A DNA stretch of 64,000 nt from Lactiplantibacillus pingfangensis (GCF_005404945.1 NZ_BJDG01000006.1:1-64000), one strand, 5' to 3'. Shown: positions 1 through 8,406, numbered from the stretch's first letter. Translations and numbers: made by a program. The notes: generated by a model from the letters alone, not told the origin.

Positions 1-5
1 TGCAA

Positions 6-65
6 ACGAAAATCAGCCCAATACCTTATCGTCTAACGACTCTAAGATATTGAGCTGATTTTCGT
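6..65. repeat. 12-bp perfect inverted repeat around the abi stop codon
   Basis: ACGAAAATCAGC (6-17) is repeated in inverted orientation at 54-65, with a 36-nt spacer that contains the abi stop codon. The adjoining CCAATA/TATTGA also nearly pairs. It may act as a 3' stem-loop on the abi transcript. There is no U-run directly behind it, so a terminator role is only possible. The window edge hides what lies beyond. Confidence 0.5.
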
Positions 66-1112
66 GAATATATTGGGATCTATTTTGCATAGAAAGCTAT
101 TCCAAGACTCCAAGTCACTAGTACGCAAGTCTTGATAAAATTTTTTCATCGCTAACAATCCCGAAAAAAAAGTATTTTGAAATTTTTCAGTTGCTTCGCT
201 TTTATTCTCAATGCCTTCAAGCAACTGAATATCTTCATCCAAAAATTTAGGGTTATATGGAAGGCTTTGTCCATATATTTTTGAACTGTGTGCCGTTGTA
301 TTCCTGAGTATTTGAACTGCAGTGATCCAGCTATTAATACCACTTGAAGTAGGTACAGTCGGGACACTAGGTAGCACTTCAGAACACCAATCTTTTAATA
401 GATCATGTCGTAACAGAGAAACAAATTTGGAAAATTGTCCAAACGTTATTTCTTCAAATAATACCCAAATTGGAATTTTGCCACCATATTTTATAACATG
501 ATGTCTAATCATATTATCTTTTGCTATTTTACCGGTTAAACTTTCGGCAAACATTGACAGCATACGCTTTACATCGATTTGACTACTTCTCTTTGTTTTA
601 TAAATATTTTCATCTAAATAGGCTTGTCCACCTGTGTACACCGAATCTTCAGACTTATACTTATCATAATTAGTTGAGATGAATCTAGCTAAGGATGTTT
701 TTAAATACACTTCAATAGCTGGCGTTAACCGACTCAAGGATTCTCTCAGATACCTATCAAACTGATACAATGTTATCAATTCAGTATAAGACATATGTCC
801 TTTTAACATATCTTTTCTTCGAAAAGCAGAAATTCGATAGTAATTAATCGCATCAAGATCTTCAGCAGCATGTACTCTTTCGTCAGCTGTAAACGTAACT
901 TCATGCATTTCTTCCAGTTGATTAATTAACTGTTCTGTCGTTAATGGTATCTTTAACGAATCATCAGAAAAAGTGGTAGCCTCCGTCAGGACGTGGTGTA
1001 TATCCTTAATCGGGAAGCTATATCCATCCCTTTCAATATTTATAGTCAATTCTTTATATGGCTTATCAAGTGCACCAATCGGTATTGTAAGCTTTAAATT
1101 ATCTTCTGTCAT
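42..1112 (-). CDS. Abi_2/AbiF-family HEPN abortive-infection protein
   Basis: This 356-residue protein has the Abi_2 (AbiD/AbiF) family landmarks in order. INYYRISAF lies at 89-97, then FDRYLRESL followed by AIEVYLKTSLARF (about 118-144), then IPIWVLFEEITFGQFSKF (213-230), and a C-terminal RNTTAH at 270-275. The last is an R-x4-H HEPN ribonuclease motif, so the predicted activity is RNA cleavage, as in phage-exclusion or toxin-like systems. The ATG is preceded by GGAGAAAAG. Directly upstream is a hairpin RNA ending in eight U residues, with its own promoter. Known family context: Abi_2 genes are often preceded by the abiF structured RNA, and recent work links AbiF proteins with small RNAs to the origin of Cas13. 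Family assignment is strong; that it is active here is inference. Confidence 0.9.
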   Translation of the reverse strand: MTEDNLKLTIPIGALDKPYKELTINIERDGYSFPIKDIHHVLTEATTFSDDSLKIPLTTEQLINQLEEMHEVTFTADERVHAAEDLDAINYYRISAFRRKDMLKGHMSYTELITLYQFDRYLRESLSRLTPAIEVYLKTSLARFISTNYDKYKSEDSVYTGGQAYLDENIYKTKRSSQIDVKRMLSMFAESLTGKIAKDNMIRHHVIKYGGKIPIWVLFEEITFGQFSKFVSLLRHDLLKDWCSEVLPSVPTVPTSSGINSWITAVQILRNTTAHSSKIYGQSLPYNPKFLDEDIQLLEGIENKSEATEKFQNTFFSGLLAMKKFYQDLRTSDLESWNSFLCKIDPNIFTKISSIS

Positions 1113-1124
1113 TTACTTTTCTCC

Positions 1125-1182
1125 AAAAAAAATGGCCAACCTAGTCTGCCCACGTGAAACGTGGAGCCTAGTTGACATCTAT
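1125..1182 (-). ncRNA. Candidate abiF-type small RNA upstream of the Abi gene
   Basis: Read on the minus strand, the stretch forms an outer stem CAACTAG / CTAGGTTG (one bulged G). It encloses a perfect 6-bp hairpin CCACGT-TTC-ACGTGG. It ends in GGCC, A and eight T residues, just before the abi ribosome-binding site. This is the layout of a short RNA ending at an intrinsic terminator. Position, size and the Abi_2 neighbour match what is known of abiF RNAs. I cannot run a covariance model to prove identity. Confidence 0.65.
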
Positions 1183-1188
1183 TAACTG

Positions 1189-1218
1189 TTATAATAACAC
1201 AAATAATAACCAAGTCAA
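1189..1218 (-). promoter_or_regulatory. Promoter for the abiF-type RNA and abi gene
   Basis: On the minus strand TTGACT (1213-1218) is followed after 18 nt by TTATAA (1189-1194). This places the transcript start near 1182, just ahead of the hairpin RNA. No other promoter-like sequence was noticed between the RNA and the Abi start codon, so read-through past the U-run is the likely source of abi mRNA. Confidence 0.55.
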
Positions 1219-1264
1219 TCTCAAAAACTTTTTATCCATAACCAGCACACCTATACCAAGTATC

Positions 1265-1390
1265 TTACCATCCTTTTAACATAAAAACAGTCTTAATAAT
1301 CGTAATTAGACCAGTAACAATGCCTCCATATTGGGCAAGTCTACAACAATATCCTGCGCCTGACTCTTGCGTGCCTATTCTTAATAGCAT
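1265..1390 (-). other. 41-codon overlapping frame, probable shifted C-terminus of the hypothetical gene
   Basis: A 41-codon frame overlaps the last 50 bases of the upstream hypothetical gene in another frame. It encodes a Gly-rich, hydrophobic segment (LAQYGGIVTGLITIIKTVF near the end). Its ATG has no visible ribosome-binding site. It reads more naturally as the C-terminal helix of the upstream gene after a frameshift in 1345-1390 than as an independent peptide, although a small membrane peptide cannot be excluded. Confidence 0.35.
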
Positions 1391-1727
1391 TTAAAAATGC
1401 TAAAATAGCTTTTTCAGCCTCATTCGACTGAACATTGCTCGTTAGAAAATCTTCGAGTTTCTTACTTAATTGCTGCTCCTCATTATTTTCAATATACACA
1501 TCCCTGATAGAAGAATAGCCATCAGCCTGAATACCATAATTTCGATTATCAATATGGTTGTTGACATTCACGCCCTGATTCTGTGTTATGGCCCTTCCAT
1601 AAATTGTAAGTCGCGGTTGAAAATGATTAAGTGTTTTTTTATTAGTTTCCTTTGTTTCACGTTTAATCACAGCATAATTCACACCATTCCAAGGAAATTC
1701 AGATAAACCTAAAATATGATTCTCCAT
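1341..1727 (-). CDS. Hypothetical protein, probably frameshifted at its 3' end
   Basis: Not recognised. The ATG at 1727 gives about 128 residues. The middle is polar and Asn/Gln-rich (QNQGVNVNNHIDNRN). A helical stretch follows (QQLSKKLEDFLTS, then EAEKAILAFLNAIKNR) and the end is abrupt and basic (RHARVRRRILL). The open frame extends upstream to a TTG at 1826 with a hydrophobic stretch, but neither start has a convincing Shine-Dalgarno. A different frame continues immediately downstream with hydrophobic, Gly-rich residues, which suggests the natural C-terminus was lost to a frameshift. It sits directly upstream of the Abi cassette, so a defence-associated accessory role is conceivable but unproven. 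Confidence 0.5.
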   Translation of the reverse strand: MENHILGLSEFPWNGVNYAVIKRETKETNKKTLNHFQPRLTIYGRAITQNQGVNVNNHIDNRNYGIQADGYSSIRDVYIENNEEQQLSKKLEDFLTSNVQSNEAEKAILAFLNAIKNRHARVRRRILL

Positions 1728-1844
1728 AGCTTGATCTTTACGTGGCTCATACAAGGGAAAAACAATCAGCCAACAATACAATATCATCTGTACTATTTTT
1801 AGTACTATTTTTAGTAATATCAGCAAACCTAAAATCTAACCAAA

Positions 1845-1887
1845 ATAATCCGAACTCTCAGAAGTCGAGAGCTCGGATTATTTTTTA
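1845..1887. terminator. Bidirectional intrinsic terminator
   Basis: AATAATCCGA-ACTCTC pairs with GAGAG-CTCGGATTATT, followed by TTTTTT on the plus strand and ATTATTTT on the minus strand. For minus-strand transcription it closes the gtrA/peptidase unit. Confidence 0.8.
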
Positions 1888-1932
1888 CTATTCAAGACGG
1901 TCAGTTATTAGGTACTTACGCCTGCGTTAAGC

Positions 1933-2388
1933 CTATGCTTTTTTGAACACTAACCATTTTGATAAAAAGTAGTTGGCGACTAACGCAATCCCGTGACCAA
2001 TCACCTTAGTCATCGTGCCATTGACTGACATCACTGAGATACCAAGCCATAAGATCACGGCTTCAATTAAGTACGTCGCAACCCGTGTACCATAAAATGT
2101 GCCGATTTCTTTGACTAAGCTCTTAGTTTCATGCTGGAACACGAACATCTTGTTCACGACAAATGAGAACAACACACTGAAGAACCAGTCAATTAAGTTC
2201 GCAATTTGATATTCAATGCCAAAGGTGTGGTACAGCAAATAGAATAAGGCCACATTAAACACAACCGTTATCACGCCCCACAGCGCATAGAGTTGTAATT
2301 CATTATTTGCCTTTTCTTCAACGGCTTCTAATTCTTCTTCAAATTCCGCCTCAGTATGTGGTACCGGACGTTGCTTATCCTTGTCCAT
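1933..2388 (-). CDS. GtrA-family membrane protein
   Basis: This 151-residue protein has a charged N-terminus (EAEFEEELEAVEEKANNEL) and then four predicted membrane helices, starting with LYALWGVITVVFNVALFYLL. It contains the family-typical INLIDWFF/SFVVNKMFVF region (reads NLIDWFFSVLFSFVVNK) and the closing ANYFLSKWLVF. GtrA-type proteins are thought to help move undecaprenyl-linked sugars across the membrane for cell-wall glycosylation. It lies 18 bp after the peptidase gene and probably shares its transcript. No glycosyltransferase partner is adjacent, so the substrate is unknown. Confidence 0.85.
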   Translation of the reverse strand: MDKDKQRPVPHTEAEFEEELEAVEEKANNELQLYALWGVITVVFNVALFYLLYHTFGIEYQIANLIDWFFSVLFSFVVNKMFVFQHETKSLVKEIGTFYGTRVATYLIEAVILWLGISVMSVNGTMTKVIGHGIALVANYFLSKWLVFKKA

Positions 2389-2406
2389 CTCTCACATAGC
2401 CCCCAC

Positions 2407-3642
2407 TTATGCTAATAATTTTGTAAATAATTGTTCATATAACTTAATAAATCGCTGATACATATCTAAATCAACATATTCATTCACTTGATGGGCTGTA
2501 ATGTTTCCTGGACCAAAAACGATGATTTCCATATTAGGGTTCTTAACGATATAAGATGAGGCATCCGTGCCACCTGGCGCCCCAAAGTATGGCAAAGCCT
2601 GCGTCAAGACTTGTTCGCCAACTTGCTTAGCTAACTGAACGAGTTTTGCTTCGGCTGGGGTATGCACAGGATAAAAGCTGTCCTGAACATCCAATGTTAG
2701 GTCGGCTCCGGCCGCATTGCAATCTGCAATCATTTTTTCCAAAGCAGCGATGATTTTATCGTTACGTAATTCTGGAATCGTCCGAATTTTAACCGACATC
2801 TCGGCACTGGCTGGCACAGTATTAATCTGTTCGCCACCCTTAATCAAGGTAACGACTGGGACCGTTGCGCCTAACACTGAATTCGTCACCGCTTTGAAAC
2901 TATCAAAGTAGGCATTTTGTTGTTGATAAAATGTCATTAACATATCAATCGCGTTTTTACCGATGGTTGGCATGGAACTATGCGCCGCAACCCCCTTGGC
3001 ACGAACGGTGTAAGTTAATGAGCCTTTATGCGCCAATTCGATAAAATGCTGTTCGGTCGTTGGATTGGCCGCCATCATTTTTTCAGCCGTGGCCGCATCA
3101 ACGCCCAACATCGCTTGAATCGGTTTTTGCGTCAACAATTGCTTATCTGCGCCACTCGGTTCACCAACAATTAAAGCGTCGATGTCATCCGCGTAACCCA
3201 AATCAACCAACTGTTCCGCGCCCAAATGACCGTCTTCTTCACCAACCGTTGCCATCAACCGTAACGTCCCGTGTAACTGTACGTTAGCTTCTTTCAAATT
3301 GATAAAAGCAAAGACGCCGGCCATTAAACCAGCCTTCATATCAGTTGCGCCGCGTCCAAACAGTCGATTATCTTTGATCGTCGCAGATAAAGCTGGCACC
3401 GCCCATTTGCTAGCATCGCCGAGCGCTACAGTATCTTCATGCCCGTCAAAACCAACAACTGGACCGTTACCATCACCGATTTCTGCCACCAAACTCGTGC
3501 GATTTGGACCGTAATCAATTAATTTTGCGTCAATCCCATGTTGTTTTAATAGGTTTGCCAAATAGTCCGCGATTGGCTTTTCGTTATCGTTGACCGTATT
3601 CATTTTGACAATATCACTTAATGCTTGGATTGTTTCAGCCAT
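2407..3642 (-). CDS. M20-family metallopeptidase (ArgE/DapE-type deacylase)
   Basis: About 411 residues, the usual size for ArgE/DapE/CPG2 deacylases. These are di-zinc enzymes that hydrolyse N-acyl amino acids or dipeptides in the cytosol. Metal-ligand motifs are visible: GHEDTV (about 67-72), GRGATDMK with its Asp near 101, GEED near 134-137, and a late ITAHQVNEY. The family's usual GHxDxV carries Glu rather than Met or Leu at x. The ATG at 3642 is preferred over the GTG nine bases upstream because GGGGTG lies at proper spacing before it and that GTG falls inside the ribosome-binding site. Substrate is uncertain: succinyl-diaminopimelate, acetylornithine and a peptide are all possible. Confidence 0.85.
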   Translation of the reverse strand: MAETIQALSDIVKMNTVNDNEKPIADYLANLLKQHGIDAKLIDYGPNRTSLVAEIGDGNGPVVGFDGHEDTVALGDASKWAVPALSATIKDNRLFGRGATDMKAGLMAGVFAFINLKEANVQLHGTLRLMATVGEEDGHLGAEQLVDLGYADDIDALIVGEPSGADKQLLTQKPIQAMLGVDAATAEKMMAANPTTEQHFIELAHKGSLTYTVRAKGVAAHSSMPTIGKNAIDMLMTFYQQQNAYFDSFKAVTNSVLGATVPVVTLIKGGEQINTVPASAEMSVKIRTIPELRNDKIIAALEKMIADCNAAGADLTLDVQDSFYPVHTPAEAKLVQLAKQVGEQVLTQALPYFGAPGGTDASSYIVKNPNMEIIVFGPGNITAHQVNEYVDLDMYQRFIKLYEQLFTKLLA

Positions 3643-3736
3643 TTCTGTCACCCCAGAGTGTGTCTAACCTGATAAACACAATTTATACTGCAAGTTGATT
3701 ACATCACTTTTTAAACCTCGGTGCAAGTGCCCACGC

Positions 3737-6313
3737 TTAATCGACTGATTTTAACGCATCGAGCATGTTGACACGTTTCAACTTTCGATGCATCATTCCC
3801 ATCACGATCAAACTGAACGCAATCGTCAGCAAGGCCGAATAAACGTAGCTCAGCGGATGAATACCTGGGGAAAACATCAGCGCATTCGTTTCAGCCGTTT
3901 GTAGAATATAGCTGTGCAACCAATTTCCTAAAAAGCAGCCTAAAATAATCCCTAAGCCGGTCAAAATGAGATTTTCACGGAAGATATACATGGTCACTTC
4001 GCCATCGTAAAAGCCTAATACCTTGATGGTTGAAAGTTCACGAATCCGTTCTGACACGTTGATATTCGTCAAATTGTACAGGACAACTAGCGCCAGTGCT
4101 CCCGCTGAAATGACAAAGATCAGCACTACCAGATTCATACTATCGAACATTTTAAAGGTCGTCTTCTTTTCAGTTGCCATCAGGGTGACATTCATGATGC
4201 CCGTTTGTTTCAACAACGTGTTCGCGTACGCATTACCTTGTTGCTCACTCGTCGTCTTAAATTGCACATAATTACTATTATAAACCGGTCGTTTGCCAAA
4301 CACAGTTTGATAATAACTCGGGCTCAAATAAACAAAATGAGCCACATAGTTTTCGGCAATGGCGGCAACTTTGACGTTTTTCGCTGGTTGACCGGCTAAT
4401 TTGAGTGGCAACGTCCCACCAACCTTAACGTGAGTCAGCTTCGCGAGTTTTTCATCAATAATGGCACCACTGTTATTGACTTGATACGGTTGATGCGACT
4501 GTCGTTGCCGCAACGTGACAAATTGATCTAACCGTTGTGTTGCCGCGGGAACCCCTAGTGTCACGGTCTGTTCAGCAAGTCCAGGCGTTTTAACTGTAGC
4601 TTGTGCCAACTTTAACGCCAAGCTCGCGTGATATCCTTTGGCCTGACGAATGGTTCGCCGTTGCGCGGCAGTTTCTGTGCCAGTGCGCGTGACAATCGCA
4701 TCATAATGCCATAACTCGTTGAACTGTTTCGTGCTAATATCACCAATCGAGTCCTTCAGGCCAAAACCCGTAATCATCATCGCCATACAGCCAGCGATAC
4801 CAAGTACCGTCATCAACAGGCGCTGTTTATATCTGAAAAGATTCCGAAAAGTGATCTTGTGATTAAAGCTCAATCGTTGCCAGAACCAGGTCCACCGTTC
4901 TAGCCAAAGCGTTTTGCCGGCCTTAGGTGATTTTGGTTGTAACAACTGTGCTGGTAAGCTGCGCAAATCGACCCGCAAGACGACTAAAGCCGTTCCTAAC
5001 GTGCATAGTAGGGCAATCACTAACGCAATGAGGATATCCAACCAAATATATTGCACGCTAATGGCTGGTAAATTGTACATGCTCCCATAGGCCTGGGCAA
5101 TAAATTGTGGAAAGAAGTTCACCCCAAACAAGACGCCAAGACCAGTGCCAATCAGAGCAGCCAGACCACCATAGATCATGAACTCACTGCCAACCGCGAC
5201 ATTGCTATATCCCAATGCCTTTAACGTCCCCATCTGTAGCCGCAACTCTTCCACCATCCGCGTCATCGTGGTCAAACAGATCAATGCCGCAATCGCAATG
5301 AAGAACAGTGGAAAGACTGTGGATAACGCCACGATCCGTTGGGTATTTTCATGGTACTCAGTATAACCCGGGTTATCAGACCGATCACTGAAAATATATG
5401 TCGGCCGTTTTATCGCCGTGACTGCGGCTTGTGCCCGGGTCAGTTGCCCTTGTAATTTAACCAACTGCGGGGTATTGGCTGGAACTTGTGCTTGTAAACT
5501 TGTCACAGCCTGCGATAATGGCGCCAATTGTTGCTGTGCTTCTCGTTGCAAGGTTTGCTGTCGCTTTTTCGCTTGTGGCGCCAACCAGCGTTTTAGTTTA
5601 GCCGTATTCTCGCGGTTCAGCCGATTATAGGTTGCCGTATAAGGCTTAACACCGACCAGATTTTTAAATTGAACGTCAATTCGTGTGAAAACCGATAATT
5701 TTAACGTTCGTGGTCGCACGTAAGCCATATAATCTAAAGTGCCTTTACCAACGGTTGTTACGCCGCGGCTCGTATTTTCCACGTAGCGTGGTGAGTTGAC
5801 GAAACCAACCACTTTAAATTGACGCCGATTAAACTTTTGGTTTACGGCGTTACTGCTCACAATCCGATAGTTCGCACCTAGTTTCAAACTAGGTTGCAGC
5901 ACTTTGGCCTGAGAATCTAAGACGATTTCAGTCGCCTTTTTAGGCAGACGACCACTCACCACTCGCAGTTGATCCAGCTTTTGTGTCGCCGGTAACTCAG
6001 CCACGCGAACTACTCGATTATTGTTAAGTTGCGTCACATCCAGATATTTCATCGGCTGATCCGTCAACACTGCCTGATGCTTTTGTAAAACTTTTGTATC
6101 GGCAGTCGTTAATCCCAAGGTTGATTGAACACTATTGGTCGCTAAGTTTTGCTTGGCAAAATAATCATCTGCTGCTTGCAGCATATCTGGTCCAGTCGCC
6201 CGAATCCCCGTGTAAAACGCCACGCCCAGAAAGATAATTAGCATAATCGAAAAGAAGCGGGCTTTTGACCGCCAAATTTCACGTCTAATTGCTCTAAAAT
6301 ACGCTTTTGTCAT
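3737..6313 (-). CDS. FtsX/MacB-type ABC transporter permease
   Basis: A large permease of about 858 residues. An N-terminal membrane anchor (FFSIMLIIFLGVAFYTGI) and a long extracytoplasmic region come first. This region includes a coiled section with repeated Gln/Leu near residues 240-300. Then come FtsX domains: three helices near 330-450, a second extracellular domain, and three C-terminal helices (LVVLIFVISAGALALVVLYN onwards). Two FtsX domains with big extracellular loops are typical of exporters or sensors of peptides and antibiotics. The ATG at 6313 has AGGTGG just upstream, overlapping the end of the ATPase gene, so the two are translationally coupled. No two-component system adjoins, so the substrate cannot be told. 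Confidence 0.88.
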   Translation of the reverse strand: MTKAYFRAIRREIWRSKARFFSIMLIIFLGVAFYTGIRATGPDMLQAADDYFAKQNLATNSVQSTLGLTTADTKVLQKHQAVLTDQPMKYLDVTQLNNNRVVRVAELPATQKLDQLRVVSGRLPKKATEIVLDSQAKVLQPSLKLGANYRIVSSNAVNQKFNRRQFKVVGFVNSPRYVENTSRGVTTVGKGTLDYMAYVRPRTLKLSVFTRIDVQFKNLVGVKPYTATYNRLNRENTAKLKRWLAPQAKKRQQTLQREAQQQLAPLSQAVTSLQAQVPANTPQLVKLQGQLTRAQAAVTAIKRPTYIFSDRSDNPGYTEYHENTQRIVALSTVFPLFFIAIAALICLTTMTRMVEELRLQMGTLKALGYSNVAVGSEFMIYGGLAALIGTGLGVLFGVNFFPQFIAQAYGSMYNLPAISVQYIWLDILIALVIALLCTLGTALVVLRVDLRSLPAQLLQPKSPKAGKTLWLERWTWFWQRLSFNHKITFRNLFRYKQRLLMTVLGIAGCMAMMITGFGLKDSIGDISTKQFNELWHYDAIVTRTGTETAAQRRTIRQAKGYHASLALKLAQATVKTPGLAEQTVTLGVPAATQRLDQFVTLRQRQSHQPYQVNNSGAIIDEKLAKLTHVKVGGTLPLKLAGQPAKNVKVAAIAENYVAHFVYLSPSYYQTVFGKRPVYNSNYVQFKTTSEQQGNAYANTLLKQTGIMNVTLMATEKKTTFKMFDSMNLVVLIFVISAGALALVVLYNLTNINVSERIRELSTIKVLGFYDGEVTMYIFRENLILTGLGIILGCFLGNWLHSYILQTAETNALMFSPGIHPLSYVYSALLTIAFSLIVMGMMHRKLKRVNMLDALKSVD

Positions 6314-6322
6314 CGTCACCAC

Positions 6323-7024
6323 CTACCATTCAATGTCGGCTAAGGGCGTCGGATGGTCATTGTAAACAACCGATTGAACCTTAGCGTCATTAATCCGAAT
6401 GACTTGGTCTCCTAGTTGGGCAATTGCACTATTATGCGTCACGATAATGACGGTCGTTTGCGTCTCGCGTGCCGCGTCTTGAATCACTTGTAAGACTTGT
6501 TTACCCGTTCGATAATCCAAGGCCCCGGTAGGTTCATCACATAATAGCAACTTAGGATTTTTCGCTACCGCTCGCGCAATCGCGACCCGTTGCTGTTCAC
6601 CACCAGATAATTGCGCTGGAAAGTTGCCTGCCCGTTCAGTTAAACCAACCAGTTTTAACGTTTCATCAACGTCACGAGCATCTTTGGTAATTTGTGACGC
6701 CAGTTCAACATTTTCTCTGGCCGTTAAATTCGGCACCAGATTGTAAAATTGAAAGACGAAGCCCACCGCTTGCCGACGATAAGTCGTCAATTGCTTGGCC
6801 GAAAACTGCGCAATATCTTCACCATCAATCAAAACTTGGCCACTGGTTGGTGTGTCCATGCCGCCTAGAATATTTAGTAATGTTGATTTGCCAGCGCCAC
6901 TCGGACCTAAAATGGTCACCACTGAGCCTTGGGCCACTTCAAATGACAGTTCTTGATTAGCCACCGTCCGCTGATTACCGTTCTGAAACTCACGGGTTTC
7001 TTTGATTACTTCAATATATGCCAT
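6323..7024 (-). CDS. ABC transporter ATP-binding protein (MacB/LolD type)
   Basis: This 233-residue ATPase partners the FtsX permease downstream. Visible motifs are Walker [10 protein letters not shown] (about 41-49), Q-loop [18 protein letters not shown], signature [14 protein letters not shown], Walker [13 protein letters not shown] and H-loop VIIVTHN. The family powers mechanotransmission or export rather than import. The stop codon lies inside the permease's ribosome-binding site. The upstream region is occupied by a structured mobile element whose end is about 130 bp from the start codon, so element insertion may have altered this operon's promoter. Confidence 0.93.
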   Translation of the reverse strand: MAYIEVIKETREFQNGNQRTVANQELSFEVAQGSVVTILGPSGAGKSTLLNILGGMDTPTSGQVLIDGEDIAQFSAKQLTTYRRQAVGFVFQFYNLVPNLTARENVELASQITKDARDVDETLKLVGLTERAGNFPAQLSGGEQQRVAIARAVAKNPKLLLCDEPTGALDYRTGKQVLQVIQDAARETQTTVIIVTHNSAIAQLGDQVIRINDAKVQSVVYNDHPTPLADIEW

Positions 7025-7247
7025 GTTTCAGCCCCCTATGTATTCGGTTACATTTATATCATACCTTAAATTCCAGCTGCTCAACGCTTTTGATTAGAAA
7101 TAAAAACTAGCTAGTGCCGCTTAAACGCCGGACTAACTAGTTTCATACGTTATTGACTGAAGGTTGAAAGGACAAAAGGGCTCGTAAACACTGTCATATA
7201 GGCAACAGGAACTTCCAAATCAGTGGTGATCCCGCTCCAGCATGCAA

Positions 7248-7391
7248 AATCGCTGTGCTATGGTGGGACTGTCCCAGCCACAGTACGGTCTGGAACTTCG
7301 ATTCAAAGCCGACAAACCGCGTCTTTGAATCGCCCTGTAAGATTAGGCGGCCTAGAACGCCGGCCAATCTTACCAACACAGCACAACGATT
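7248..7391 (+). repeat. Module A of element E1: multi-stem structured unit
   Basis: The outer stem AATCGCTGTGCT (7248-7259) pairs with AGCACAACGATT (7380-7391). It encloses TGGGACTGTCCCA (a 13-nt palindrome), a GATTCAAAG/CTTTGAATC stem and a TAAGATT/AATCTTA stem with inner GGCGG/CGCC pairing. The same architecture recurs at 16865-17010 and 43161-43321. The strand is that on which the fold is described; which strand is transcribed, if any, is unknown. Confidence 0.75.
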
Positions 7392-7439
7392 CTGCCTGCT
7401 TCCGCTAAACCTAGCCTAAGAACGCTTAAACTAGCTGGA

Positions 7440-7613
7440 AGTCGCCGCTGATAGCATCGGTCGTGTTGGTGGCGTTGGGACGGCATGTTTCTTGCCGGCG
7501 TTACGCCACGGACGGTCTGGGACACTTGCGATTTGTGCAAGGGTTCCAGGCGAGGTCCAAGACGCTTCTCAGGCTTGACCCGGTCCCACGGCCGCATGTT
7601 ATCAGTGGCGACT
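7440..7613 (+). repeat. Module B of element E1: 174-nt multi-branched unit
   Basis: The outer stem AGTCGCCGCTGATA (7440-7453) pairs with TATCAGTGGCGACT (7600-7613). A second stem is CGGTCGTG/CACGGCCG. Internal hairpins include TGGCGT (7470-7475)/ACGCCA (7503-7508), CTTGC (7525-7529)/GCAAG (7537-7541), and CAAGAC.../...GGCTTG. Five copies of this module occur in the window, all 170-174 nt long. Confidence 0.78.
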
Positions 7614-7703
7614 GGAAGCGGTCACGTCAACTAATTTCCATGCCCTAATCATTGATATGGCAGTAGTTATTAGCAATTTTGGTCTTTCAACCTTTAGTTA
7701 TTG

Positions 7704-7775
7704 AGCAAAGGTTGAAGAACGAAAATCACTAATAAACGCTGTTTTACCAGCACATTGGTAACGAAAAGAGATCAA
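7704..7775 (-). repeat. End fragment of the structured element family (inverted)
   Basis: AAAGGTTGAAGAACG and the following roughly 60 bp match, in reverse complement, the right arm of the 11828-12276 copy (shared CACTAATAAA and ACATTGGTAACGAA). It abuts the TATTG target duplication of E1, so E1 apparently landed next to an older remnant. Confidence 0.55.
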
Positions 7776-7785
7776 ATTTGTTAAT

Positions 7786-8406
7786 TTACTTATCCTCACA
7801 ATCAGCATAGTAAGCAGCCTTTTGCTTCTCCCAGTAATCTCGATCTTGTGTGGTAATTTCCCGCAAGACATGACATGGATTGCCAACCGCCACGACACCG
7901 TCTGGAATATCCTTCGTCACAATTGACCCTGAACCGATAACGACATTGCTACCAATCGTGACACCGGGATTAACTACCACGTTGCCGCCAAACCAAACAT
8001 TATCCCCAATCGTGATGGGCAGGCCATATTCTAACTGTTCTGCGCGAATTTCGGCATCAATCGGGTGACCAGCCGTGTATAGACCCACTCGTGGTCCCAT
8101 GAAGACATTGTTGCCAATCGTGATTGGCGCCACATCAATAAAAATCGCATCATAATTAGCGTAAAAGTTATCCCCAATCGTGGTATTACTACCATAATCA
8201 GTATGAAATGGGGGTTCTAAATAACCATTTTGACCAATTTTATTAAATAATTGTTTTAATAGGTCGCTGCGGTACGCACCCTCGCCCTCCGTCGTTTGAC
8301 TATAGGCCCGTGCTAATCGCTTGCCCCGCCGCATTTCACGCCCTAGCTCGGGATCATCGGCGATGTATAGCTCACCAGCTAACATCCGTTCTTTTTGCGT
8401 TTTCAT
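7786..8406 (-). CDS. Maltose/galactoside O-acetyltransferase family protein
   Basis: A 206-residue left-handed beta-helix (hexapeptide repeat) acetyltransferase of the Maa/LacA type, moving acetyl from acetyl-CoA to a sugar hydroxyl. The N-terminal Mac domain is visible (KERMLAGELYIADDPEL), followed by repeats such as ITIGDNVWFGGNVVVNPGVT and VTIGSNVVIGSGSIVTKDIP. The catalytic His is in YTAGHPID. The C-terminal VVAVGNPCHVLREI is characteristic. GGAGGG lies upstream of the ATG. A second, diverged copy is found at 12870-13439. The acceptor sugar is not known. Confidence 0.9.
   Translation of the reverse strand: MKTQKERMLAGELYIADDPELGREMRRGKRLARAYSQTTEGEGAYRSDLLKQLFNKIGQNGYLEPPFHTDYGSNTTIGDNFYANYDAIFIDVAPITIGNNVFMGPRVGLYTAGHPIDAEIRAEQLEYGLPITIGDNVWFGGNVVVNPGVTIGSNVVIGSGSIVTKDIPDGVVAVGNPCHVLREITTQDRDYWEKQKAAYYADCEDK

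Larger units (their letters stand above)
7156..7698 (+). mobile_element. Structured non-coding mobile element, full copy E1 (modules A and B)
   Basis: A 543-bp intergenic insertion with terminal inverted repeats (ACTGAAGGTTGAAAG left; CTTTCAACCTTTAGT right) and a 5-bp target duplication TATTG at 7151-7155 and 7699-7703. It contains no plausible gene. Inside are module A (7248-7391) and module B (7440-7613), both GC-rich and self-complementary. It is closely similar to the copy at 43078-43606. It lies between the ABC ATPase start and the acetyltransferase stop. No transposase is present, so it must be moved in trans, like a MITE, or be immobile now. Confidence 0.8.

Noticed and set aside
7194-7648. 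Open frames of 60-75 codons inside the structured elements, similar between copies (for example beginning MRPWDR on the minus strand)
   Set aside because: The frames are not kept among copies: indels that are not multiples of three shift them, and stems rather than codons are conserved. They lack ribosome-binding sites.
7156-7698. Group II intron, retron or IS remnant as explanation of the elements
   Set aside because: No reverse transcriptase or transposase, no intron domain V/VI pattern, and clear terminal inverted repeats with target duplications argue for a MITE-like element.
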